A stretch of DNA of 9,062 nucleotides from Mariprofundaceae bacterium (GTDB lineage Bacteria; Pseudomonadota; Zetaproteobacteria; Mariprofundales; Mariprofundaceae). The notes beneath the pieces are model-generated. The model searched no databases. It had not been told where the DNA came from and worked only from the letters and a program-made list of their open reading frames with translations. The stretch covers positions 1-9,062 of the forward strand of contig JALVTX010000099.1 in NCBI GenBank assembly GCA_027035825.1. The letters run 5' to 3'. A program made the position numbers and the translations under genes. Shown one piece after another: positions 1 to 6,025 of the stretch; within the stretch, counting starts at the first letter, position 1, and each line of letters opens with the position of its first letter.

Positions 1-394
1 GAGCAAAGGCATCACTGCCCCATTGAGGCGGATGGGTCGCGCCATGCAGGCGGAACTCCGTGAAGGCGCAGCCGTCCTCGGCCAGCCAAACAGGGAACTC
101 CAGCGAAAAATCGCCTTGCGCCGGCTTGGGGAAAGGAATCACAAGCACGGTGCCCGCAGTCTGCGGCCGCAGCCAGATTCGGTCGTGGAAGCGGGCGCAC
201 TCGTAGCCGCCTCTGGGCACGGAAATGCCCGGCGCGAACTCGCCCACGGGACACTTGGAGAGATGGGTCTGGAACAGAGGCCTGTCGCCCGGCTGGAAAC
301 CGGTTCTCTCGGCAGCCCCCTCGATGCCGGCGGCCATGCCGAATGAAATGCTTGAAAGGAACATCGCCAAAAGGGTCGCGATTGACTTACGCAT
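1..394 (-). CDS. Predicted secreted protein of unknown function, 3' end cut by window edge
   Basis: An open frame of 131 codons runs from an ATG at 394 off the left edge without a stop. The start is well supported: AGGAGG lies at 403-408, 8 nt upstream. Residues 1-22 form a typical signal peptide (basic Met-Arg-Lys, then a hydrophobic stretch ending around Gly-Met-Ala-Ala), so export is likely. The mature part has Cys48, Cys66 and Cys109 and alternating beta-strand-like segments. Motifs such as GFQPGDRPLF, CPVGEF, RIWLRP and FSLEFPVW faintly recall the N-terminal beta-sandwich found before OmpA-like domains in some outer-membrane proteins. That resemblance is from memory and weak, and the C-terminal part that would decide it is missing. 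Codon use includes AGA, AGG, CGA, CTT and TTG, less GC-biased than the neighbouring genes. It has its own promoter and a CRP-like site. Confidence 0.75.
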   Translation of the reverse strand, partial: MRKSIATLLAMFLSSISFGMAAGIEGAAERTGFQPGDRPLFQTHLSKCPVGEFAPGISVPRGGYECARFHDRIWLRPQTAGTVLVIPFPKPAQGDFSLEFPVWLAEDGCAFTEFRLHGATHPPQWGSDAFA

Positions 395-435
395 AACATC
401 ACCCTCCTGACACCACAAACCAATCGCTGGAATAC

Positions 436-463
436 ATGATAGAACAATCCACCCAAGCTTCAA
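436..463 (-). promoter_or_regulatory. Sigma70-type promoter for the secreted-protein gene
   Basis: Read on the minus strand, a -35 box TTGAAG (463-458; 4 of 6 matches) and a -10 box TATCAT (441-436; 5 of 6 matches) are separated by 16 bp. The predicted transcript start is near 429, giving a leader of about 35 nt that contains the strong ribosome binding site at 403-408. The local sequence is more AT-rich than the genes around it. Assigned by eye. Confidence 0.55.
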
Positions 464-478
464 GTGACTTCAGTCACA
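463..478 (-). promoter_or_regulatory. CRP/Vfr-like binding site at class II position
   Basis: The minus strand reads TGTGA-CTGAAG-TCACT, matching 9 of 10 core bases of the CRP-type consensus TGTGA-N6-TCACA. The inner bases extend the dyad to GTGAC-TGAA-GTCAC. Its centre (470.5) lies 41.5 bp upstream of the start predicted from the -10 box, which is the classical class II activator position overlapping the -35. Activation by a CRP-family protein is an inference. The same dyad could serve another regulator. Confidence 0.45.
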
Positions 479-507
479 TTCCCCCACGTTGACAACAAAA
501 CGCTGCA

Positions 508-1152
508 TCAAGGCAGGCCACGCGCCGGAAAGCCGGCTGACATATCCCGCGCCGCCGATTCCGGATCGGCGGCATTGAGAATGGCGCGGATGACGGCCAC
601 AGGGAAACCGGCCAGTTCCCTCCGATTGTCCGGCCCGATGCCGCCCAACGCCACGACCGGCAACGGCGCTTCCCGCGCCAGTTCGCGGAACCGCGCCGGG
701 CCCAGGTGCGGCGCGCCGGGGTGGCTGGCGGTGGGGAACACCGGCGACAAGAGCGCAAAATCCGCGCCAAGATCAGCCGCGCGCGCCAGCGACGCCGCAT
801 CGTGGCAGGAGGCGGAGATGCTCGCGCCCTGCCCGCCCAGCCAGCGGCGGATGGCCGGAATCTCGCCCATGTCTCGCTCGGAAACGTGCACGCCGTCCGC
901 CGCCACGGCCTTCGCGACATCGGCCTGCGTGTGAACGATGAGCCGCGCCCCGAATTCGCGCGTCAGGGCGCGCAGCCGCGAGCAGAAGGCCAGCAACCGC
1001 GCCGAGTCCATCGCCTTCTCGCGCGCCAGCACTGCGTCCACGCCGCCGCGCAGGGCGGCCTCGACGGCCATGAAAAACGCCTCCGGCTCGCGGCCGGAGG
1101 CATCGGTAACGAGCAGCAGCCGGGGCGGCGTCAGAAGCGCTTGATGACCCAC
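508..1152 (-). CDS. TenI/ThiE-like thiamine phosphate synthase family protein
   Basis: A 214-residue protein of the TMP synthase/TenI TIM-barrel superfamily. Visible family signatures are an Arg-Glu-Lys at 44-46 after GGVDAVLA, DGVHV at 86-90, ISASCHD around 112-118, SPVFPTASHPGAPHLG at 136-151 and the phosphate-loop ALGGI at 168-172, ending in AVIRAILNA. ThiE joins HMP pyrophosphate and thiazole phosphate to make thiamine phosphate, while TenI acts as a thiazole tautomerase. The Asn-Asp pair that normally ends the third strand of ThiE is replaced by His-Thr-Gln (74-76), and the SHPGAP loop resembles the domain fused to some MutT proteins. True ThiE activity is therefore doubtful. The first standard start in frame is GTG at 1152, overlapping the DUF2782 gene by 22 bp; a CTG at 1134 would overlap its stop by only 3 bp. 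Neither has a clear ribosome binding site, so translational coupling is likely. Confidence 0.8.
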   Translation of the reverse strand: MGHQALLTPPRLLLVTDASGREPEAFFMAVEAALRGGVDAVLAREKAMDSARLLAFCSRLRALTREFGARLIVHTQADVAKAVAADGVHVSERDMGEIPAIRRWLGGQGASISASCHDAASLARAADLGADFALLSPVFPTASHPGAPHLGPARFRELAREAPLPVVALGGIGPDNRRELAGFPVAVIRAILNAADPESAARDMSAGFPARGLP

Positions 1153-1532
1153 TCGGGCGGCGTGATGTGCCGATAGCCGCCCGGCAGACGGCGCTCGAAG
1201 GAGCCGTCGCCGTCGCTGTCGTAGAGATAGTAGGAGGGGCCAACCACCGGCGTGACCTTGACCATGAACACGTGCCCGTGCAGCGAATACTCGCGCACCG
1301 TCGCGCCATCCTTTCGCTTGACGATGCGCACCTCGACATCCTCGCGCCCCTCGGTGGACAGCGCGCCGCTGGCCGTGGCGTCCTCGTCCGCCGGCGGCGC
1401 CACGGTCTCGCGCGCCTCGGGCGTGTTCTGCACCTCGGTGGGCGGCGGCAGCGCATCGTCCGCGGCATGGAGCGGCAGCGCCGGCGCCATCGCGGTCAGC
1501 ATCGAGAGGGAGAGGAGGAACGGATAACGCAT
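1131..1532 (-). CDS. DUF2782 family exported protein
   Basis: A 133-residue protein of unknown function. Residues 1-23 are a signal peptide ending in a plausible LHA-A cleavage site. Residues 24-60 are a Pro/Ala/Glu-rich low-complexity linker, and the conserved domain follows at about 65-133. The domain has the family pattern VEVRIVKRKDGATVREYSLHG, then VKVTPVVGPSYYLYDSDGDG, then PPEWVIKRF at the end. The DSDGDG stretch at 105-110 looks like a short metal-binding loop, which is an inference. It is likely periplasmic. The ATG at 1532 is preferred over an in-frame ATG at 1643, because the signal peptide starts here and the longer form would run into the divergent gene. No Shine-Dalgarno precedes the ATG, and the predicted transcript start coincides with it. 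It is the first gene of a two-gene unit with the TenI/ThiE-like gene. Confidence 0.88.
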   Translation of the reverse strand: MRYPFLLSLSMLTAMAPALPLHAADDALPPPTEVQNTPEARETVAPPADEDATASGALSTEGREDVEVRIVKRKDGATVREYSLHGHVFMVKVTPVVGPSYYLYDSDGDGSFERRLPGGYRHITPPEWVIKRF

Positions 1533-1538
1533 GTTCCG

Positions 1539-1568
1539 AGTATAGCCGCGGCGTTCGTCCTTGCACAA
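1539..1568 (-). promoter_or_regulatory. Candidate promoter for DUF2782-TenI unit
   Basis: On the minus strand a -10 box TATACT (1544-1539; 5 of 6 matches) lies 18 bp from a weak -35, TTGTGC (1568-1563; 3 of 6). The start expected from the -10 box is position 1532, which is the A of the DUF2782 ATG. The rest of the 91-bp divergent gap (1533-1623) holds only weak promoter-like words for the plus-strand gene (TTGCAC at 1561, TTTATT at 1584). Confidence 0.4.
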
Positions 1569-1623
1569 GCGCCCGGCTTGGGCTTTATTGTCATTGAAAG
1601 ACTCACCGAGAGGGAGGCCGCGC

Positions 1624-2211
1624 ATGAGCAACGTCACCAACACCTATTTCTCCAGCAACCGCATCGGCGAAACGCTGCCGGCGGCATTCAAGCAGGCGCT
1701 GACCAACCCCGCCTCATGGTTCGCAGCCATGCCCGAGGCCACGAGCTACAAGGATTCGCTGGTGCTGCTCGCCATCTACATCACCATTCCCGCGCTGGTC
1801 AGCAGCGCGCTGACGGGATTTATCACCGTCATCATCATCCTGCCGCTCAGCCTGGTGCTCGGCCTCATCGCCACCTGGATGTGGGCCTGGTACCTGGCCT
1901 GGGCCTCGCGCATGTTCTGCAAGGCGCGGCTGACGACGGTGGATGCCTTCCAGATCTGCGCCGCCGGCGCCGCCCCCATGGTCTTCTCGTGCATTCCGTT
2001 CCTGATGCCGGTAGCCACGCTGTGGAATCTCTACCTGAACTGGCAGGGCATGGTGTCCCACGCCAAGGTGGGCGGCGGCTGCGCGCTGCTCATCATCCTG
2101 GCCGCCTTCGTGATTCTCGGCGGCTCCCTCCTGCTGCTCGGGGCGCTGCTGCTGCAACTGGCGCACCAGAGCGGCCTGAGCCTGCCGCCGATGCCGATGC
2201 AGTCGTTCTAA
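1624..2211 (+). CDS. YIP1-like integral membrane protein
   Basis: A 195-residue membrane protein. The N-terminal soluble segment (1-44), with a pattern like FKQALTNPASWFAAMPEATSY, matches the lead-in seen in bacterial YIP1-domain proteins, in which an NPxxFF/MP-type motif precedes the membrane part. It is followed by about five hydrophobic helices at roughly 46-65, 66-90, 108-125, 126-145 and 152-180, with a short Pro/Met-rich tail. Bacterial members have no established function. The ATG at 1624 is chosen over an in-frame ATG at 1561 because GGGAGG lies at 1612-1617, 6 nt upstream, and homologous sequence begins about there. It is the only plus-strand gene in the window, divergent from the DUF2782 gene. 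Its stop TAA (2209-2211) overlaps the stop of the convergent smr gene. Confidence 0.8.
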   Translation: MSNVTNTYFSSNRIGETLPAAFKQALTNPASWFAAMPEATSYKDSLVLLAIYITIPALVSSALTGFITVIIILPLSLVLGLIATWMWAWYLAWASRMFCKARLTTVDAFQICAAGAAPMVFSCIPFLMPVATLWNLYLNWQGMVSHAKVGGGCALLIILAAFVILGGSLLLLGALLLQLAHQSGLSLPPMPMQSF

Positions 2212-2735
2212 CGCCGGCGGCGCAACAGGACGAGGCAGGAGCCGCCGCGCGTTTTCGGCTTCGGGATCGCGGCCAGCACGCTGGACGCATACGGCCCCTC
2301 GGCCAGCCAGCGATACACGGCCTCGCGCAGCACCGGCCCCTCCCGGGAGTGCAGGCCCCGGCCATGGACGATGCAAAGCACGCGAACGCCCCCGGCCAGG
2401 GCGCGGGCGAAATCGCGCTCCAGCGCCGCATAGGCCTGCTCGCGGCTCATGCCGTGCAGGTCGGCCTCCATCTCCACCGGTGGTCGCCCGGCCGCCAGCC
2501 GCCGCAGCCGCTCGGCGGACACGCCATCGGCCCGCAGCACCCAGGGCTCCGGCATGCGCCTGGGCCCTGCCTGGGCCGCCGCCTGCTCAGGGGAAGCGGC
2601 TTGCAGGGCCGCCGTCGCGTGGGTTCGGGGCGCGGGCCGGGAAGGCCGGGCTGCCGGCTCCCGTCGCGGCTCGTGCTCCAGGCGGCGCACGCCCTGCATG
2701 GCGCGGGCGAAGAGTTCCTCGTCCGCGTCCGCCAT
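2208..2735 (-). CDS. Smr-domain protein, putative DNA/RNA endonuclease
   Basis: A 175-residue protein with a C-terminal Smr domain (about 88-173), the fold shared with the C-terminus of MutS2 and with E. coli SmrA/SmrB. Signatures are DLHGM at 92-96, CIVHGRGLHS at 121-130 and the closing GGSCLVLLRR at 164-173. The N-terminal LFARAMQGVRRLE (8-20) is the short conserved motif usually preceding the linker in this subfamily. Residues 22-62 are a Pro/Arg/Ala-rich, probably disordered linker. Family members are nicking nucleases or ribosome-collision mRNA nucleases; which applies here cannot be told. The ATG follows the gpsA stop by 3 bp, and a GGAG-type site lies inside the gpsA end, so it is the last gene of the operon. 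Its TAG stop overlaps the convergent YIP1-like gene's stop. Confidence 0.9.
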   Translation of the reverse strand: MADADEELFARAMQGVRRLEHEPRREPAARPSRPAPRTHATAALQAASPEQAAAQAGPRRMPEPWVLRADGVSAERLRRLAAGRPPVEMEADLHGMSREQAYAALERDFARALAGGVRVLCIVHGRGLHSREGPVLREAVYRWLAEGPYASSVLAAIPKPKTRGGSCLVLLRRRR

Positions 2736-2738
2736 CGG

Positions 2739-3731
2739 TCAGAACTCCGTCCGGCTGGGGCGCGTCATCAACTGCCGCACCGCCATCTCCAGCGCCAGCT
2801 CGCCTTGCAGCACGCGGTGCACGGCTTCCATCAGCGGCGCCTCCACGCCCCGCTCCCGAGCCAGCGCCCTCGCCGCCGCCGCCGTCTCCAGTCCCTCCAC
2901 CACCTGCCCGACATGCGCCCGCGCCGCGGCCACGTCCATGCCCCGCGCCAGCGCCATGCCAAAGCGCCGGTTGCGCGAGAGCTCGCCAGTACAGGTGAGC
3001 ACCAGATCGCCCAAGCCGGAAAGCCCCATCAGCGTCTCGCGCCGGCCGCCGCAGGCCATCGCCAGCCGCGCCATCTCGGCCAGGCCGCGCGTGATGACCG
3101 CGGCCACGGCGTTGTGCCCCAGCGCCAGCCCGTCGGCCATGCCGGCGGCGATGGCCACCACGTTCTTCAGCGCCCCGCCCATGGCCACGCCGGTCATGTC
3201 GTCGCTCAGGTAAATGCGGAAATTGCTACCGGAAAACAGCGGCGCCAGCGCCTCGGCGCGCGCCATGTCGCTGGCGGCCAGCGTCATCGCCGTGGGCTGG
3301 CCTCGCGCCACCTCCAGCGCGAAGGATGGGCCGGAGAGGAGCAGGGCGCGTTGCTCGCCCGCCACGCGCGTCATCAGCGCGTCAGCGCGCTCCAATGTTT
3401 GCGGATGAATGCCCTTGAAGGCGCCGATCACCGGCGCGCCGGTGGCGCGGGCAACGGCCGCTAGCGTTTCCTCGGCGGCTATGCTCGGCACGGCCACCAG
3501 CACGGCTTCCGCGCCATCCACGGCGGCCGCGATGTCCGCCATCGGCTCCAGCCCATCCGGAAAGCGGATGCCGGGCAGGTAGCGCGCGTTCTCGCCCGCC
3601 GCGCGCAGGACCCGGGCGGCCTCATCCGTGCGCGCCGCCAGCCGCGTCTCGCGGCCCGCGCGCGCCAGCGCCACGGCCAGCGCCGTGCCCCACGAGCCCG
3701 CGCCCACGACGGCGACGGCCGGGCCGCTCAT
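2739..3731 (-). CDS. gpsA: NAD(P)-dependent glycerol-3-phosphate dehydrogenase
   Basis: A 330-residue protein, full length for GpsA, which reduces dihydroxyacetone phosphate to sn-glycerol-3-phosphate in the cytoplasm for phospholipid synthesis. The N-terminal Rossmann motif is GAGSWG at 10-15. The substrate-binding region has FKG at 105-107, LSGPSFALEVARGQPT at 132-147 and the catalytic Lys189 in GGALKN. The C-terminal helical domain has GLSGLGDLVLTCTGELSRNRRFG at 236-258. The segment after FKG (IHPQTLE) differs somewhat from the usual KGLE-type sequence, but all key residues are present. The start is supported by GGGAGG at 3737-3742, 5 nt upstream of the ATG. It lies 13 bp after lnt and 3 bp before smr, so it is probably co-transcribed. 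Together with lnt it suggests an envelope-lipid function for this end of the operon. Confidence 0.96.
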   Translation of the reverse strand: MSGPAVAVVGAGSWGTALAVALARAGRETRLAARTDEAARVLRAAGENARYLPGIRFPDGLEPMADIAAAVDGAEAVLVAVPSIAAEETLAAVARATGAPVIGAFKGIHPQTLERADALMTRVAGEQRALLLSGPSFALEVARGQPTAMTLAASDMARAEALAPLFSGSNFRIYLSDDMTGVAMGGALKNVVAIAAGMADGLALGHNAVAAVITRGLAEMARLAMACGGRRETLMGLSGLGDLVLTCTGELSRNRRFGMALARGMDVAAARAHVGQVVEGLETAAAARALARERGVEAPLMEAVHRVLQGELALEMAVRQLMTRPSRTEF

Positions 3732-3744
3732 CGCCGCCTCCCGT

Positions 3745-5217
3745 TCATCTCCTCCTCCAGAACGCCAGCGCCAGCGCCGGCAGGCCGAGCAGCAGCAACG
3801 GCGCGTCGCCCCAGCGCATCCACGGCGTCACCGCCCGCGAATCGCGGTATTCCCCCGTCACCAGCCCCTGCGTGAACCACGGCCGGCTGGCTTTCACGCG
3901 CCCATCGGGCGCGATGATGGCGGACACGCCGGTGTTGGCCGCGCGCAACAGCCAGCGGCCGGTCTCCACGGCGCGCATCCGCGCCGCCTGCAAGTGCTGC
4001 CAGGCCGCCGGCGTGCGGCCATACCATGCGTCATTGACCACGTTCACCAGCACGCTGGCGCCGGCACGCGCCCGCGCGCGCGCCTCGTCGGGAAAAATCG
4101 CCTCGTAGCACACCAGCGAACCATAGCGCGAGCGCGCGGCGGACAACACGCCCGCATCCCGGCCGGGGCGAAAGTCCGCGATGCCGGGCACGATCCGGTG
4201 CAGGAAGGGGATCCAGTCCGGCACGTATTCGCCGAAGGGCACCAGGTGGCGCTTGGCGACAAAGCGCCAGGCATCGCTTCCCGGCTCGAACATCCAGATG
4301 CCGTTCTCGGCCTGGCCGCCGCCCGTCAGGCGCAGGCCGCCGAAGAGCAGCGTCCGGTTCCATACCCGTAAGCGGCGCGCCAGCCAGTCGCGCCAACCGG
4401 GCGCGCGCGAAAGGAACATCGGCACGGCCGCCTCCGGCCAGACGATGACCTCGGCCCGGCTGGCCGCCCGCGCCGATAGCCGCGCGTAGCGCGCCATCGT
4501 TTCATTGAGAAATCCGGCATCCCACTTCAGCCGCTGGGGAATGTCCGCCTGCACCAGCGCCACGCGGTGCGCCGCGCCATCGGCGCGCCAGGGCGCGGGC
4601 GCGGCCGCGACCAGCGCCGCCGCCACGGCCAGCCCCGCCGCGCCCAAACGCCAGTCCAGCGCCAGGGCCGCCAGCGATGCCGCCGCCAGCGCCGGCAGCA
4701 GCGCCGCGCCATCCGCGCCGACCACGGCGGCCCAGCCCACGGCCGGGGTGTCCAGCAGCAGGCTGCCCAGCGACGTCCACGGCAGGCCGGTGAACAGGTG
4801 TCCGCGCAGCCACTCCTCGCCCACGACCAGCAGCGGGAACAACGCCAGCATCCGCAGCTCGCTGCCGCCGGCCAGACGCCGCGCGACCCAGCCGAGCAAT
4901 GCCGGATACAGCCCCAGCGCCGCGCCCACCAGGGCCACGGCCAGCACGGCCCAAGGCCAGGCCAGCGGCCCGAACTGGTGGAAGGTGGGCGCGAGCCACC
5001 ACGCGCCAAGGCCGAACCAGCCCAGTCCGAAGGCCCAGCCCGTGGCAAACGCCGGCCCGCGCCGCAACAGGAGCAGCCAGCCGGCCATCGCCAGCACGGC
5101 CACCCACTTCCAGTCCCAGGGAGAAAAGGCCAGCGGCATCAGCGCGCCGAGCCCGAAGGCGGCCGCCAGCCGCCAAGCGTGCGTCAGAATCCAGTTCCTG
5201 GCTTTAGCCAGCGGCAT
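3745..5217 (-). CDS. lnt: Apolipoprotein N-acyltransferase
   Basis: A 490-residue inner-membrane enzyme that transfers an acyl chain from phospholipid to the N-terminal cysteine of apolipoproteins, the last step of lipoprotein maturation. The first 210 residues are a multi-helix membrane part. The periplasmic nitrilase-fold domain follows (about 215-460), then a C-terminal helix (470-487). The catalytic triad is visible: Glu262 in VIVWPEAAVP, Lys322 in AKRHLVPFGEY and Cys370 in SLVCYEAIFP. The conserved NDAWYG (395-400), QHLQAARMRAVETGR (407-421) and AANTGVSAII (426-435) segments are present. Length matches the family. The ATG at 5217 overlaps the corC end by 14 bp and no Shine-Dalgarno is seen, so translation is probably coupled to corC. 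The corC-lnt adjacency matches E. coli ybeX-lnt. Confidence 0.96.
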   Translation of the reverse strand: MPLAKARNWILTHAWRLAAAFGLGALMPLAFSPWDWKWVAVLAMAGWLLLLRRGPAFATGWAFGLGWFGLGAWWLAPTFHQFGPLAWPWAVLAVALVGAALGLYPALLGWVARRLAGGSELRMLALFPLLVVGEEWLRGHLFTGLPWTSLGSLLLDTPAVGWAAVVGADGAALLPALAAASLAALALDWRLGAAGLAVAAALVAAAPAPWRADGAAHRVALVQADIPQRLKWDAGFLNETMARYARLSARAASRAEVIVWPEAAVPMFLSRAPGWRDWLARRLRVWNRTLLFGGLRLTGGGQAENGIWMFEPGSDAWRFVAKRHLVPFGEYVPDWIPFLHRIVPGIADFRPGRDAGVLSAARSRYGSLVCYEAIFPDEARARARAGASVLVNVVNDAWYGRTPAAWQHLQAARMRAVETGRWLLRAANTGVSAIIAPDGRVKASRPWFTQGLVTGEYRDSRAVTPWMRWGDAPLLLLGLPALALAFWRRR

Positions 5218-6025
5218 CGGCCAGCGGCGTGATGTGCAGCCGGGTCACCCGCCGAGGGTCGGCCGCCAGCACCTTCACCCGCAGCCCCGCCACCTCCAGC
5301 ACCTCGCCGCGCGCCGGGATGCGCCCGCACAGGCTCGTCACCATGCCGCCGACGGTGTCGAAATCGCCCTCCGGCAGCTTGCGGCCCAGCACCTCCTCGA
5401 AATCCTCCACGTGCATGCGGCCGGCCACCACCCAGCCGCCATCCGGCGCCGGCGCGCATTCGCCGGATTCGCTCGTCTCCTCCACCTCGTTCAGCGAGCC
5501 GACAATCTCGGTCAGCAGGTCGGTGATGGTCACCAGCCCCCCGGTGCCGCCGTATTCGTCCACGACCACGGCCAGGTGCGCCCCCTGCTCCTTCATCTGC
5601 AAGAGCAGGCCGAGCACGAGCTGCGACTCCGGCGCCTTGAGGCAGGGCCGCACCATCCCGGCCAGCGGCGCATCCCGGCCCTCGATGACGGCCGAGAACA
5701 CGTCCCAGGCGTGGATCACGCCCTGCACGTCGTCCAGGCTGCCGGCATGGGCGGGCGCCTTGGAAAAATTGTGCCGGGCGAAGGCGCGCGCCGCCTCCTC
5801 CAGCGACATCGAGACATCCAGCGCGAAGATTTCCGAGCGCGGCACCATCAGCTCCCGCACCCGCACGTCGCGGAACATCACCAGGTTCTGCAACATGCTC
5901 CGGTGATCCTCGGAGCGGATGGCCTCGGCCCGCCCCAGCACCTCCAGGAGCTCCTCCTCGTCGCGGCCCGGCCGCAACCGCTCGATGAGCCGCCGTCGCA
6001 GCCGCTCCCGCCATTGCTCAAGCAC
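5204..6025 (-). CDS. corC: CorC/YbeX-type CBS-domain protein
   Basis: A 273-residue cytoplasmic protein of the HlyC/CorC family, linked to Mg/Co efflux or tolerance and, for E. coli YbeX, to ribosome homeostasis. After a helical N-terminus, VRELMVPRSEIFALDV (56-71) opens the CBS pair. HNFSKAPAH (85-93) and VQGVIHAWDVF (100-110) follow, then the hallmark VVVDEYGGTGGLVTITDLLTEIVG (153-176). The C-terminal CorC_HlyC domain spans about 195-267 with GRMHVEDFEEVLG and DTVGGMV. No membrane DUF21 domain is present, so this is CorC rather than CorB. I chose the GTG at 6025 because GGAGG (6035-6031) sits 5 nt upstream; it overlaps ybeY by 8 bp. An upstream ATG at 6049 would give 281 residues but has no visible ribosome binding site. 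Confidence 0.93.
   Translation of the reverse strand: MLEQWRERLRRRLIERLRPGRDEEELLEVLGRAEAIRSEDHRSMLQNLVMFRDVRVRELMVPRSEIFALDVSMSLEEAARAFARHNFSKAPAHAGSLDDVQGVIHAWDVFSAVIEGRDAPLAGMVRPCLKAPESQLVLGLLLQMKEQGAHLAVVVDEYGGTGGLVTITDLLTEIVGSLNEVEETSESGECAPAPDGGWVVAGRMHVEDFEEVLGRKLPEGDFDTVGGMVTSLCGRIPARGEVLEVAGLRVKVLAADPRRVTRLHITPLADAAG

Noticed and set aside
464..477. GTGAC-TGAA-GTCAC as a terminator for the TenI/ThiE-like gene
   Set aside because: The stem is only 5 bp with no T run after it. Its position and sequence fit a regulator site better.
1153..1566. Upstream extension of the TenI/ThiE-like frame over the DUF2782 gene
   Set aside because: The extension is Arg/Ala-rich noise with no family similarity, and DUF2782 is clearly coded there in another frame.
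1533..1643. 37-residue N-terminal extension of the DUF2782 protein from ATG 1643
   Set aside because: It would bury the signal peptide and overlap the start of the divergent gene.
1167..3464. Plus-strand open frame of 765 codons
   Set aside because: It lies across four confident genes (DUF2782, YIP1-like, smr, gpsA). Its product is Arg/His/Ala/Gln-rich with no domain, as expected for a shadow frame in GC-rich DNA.
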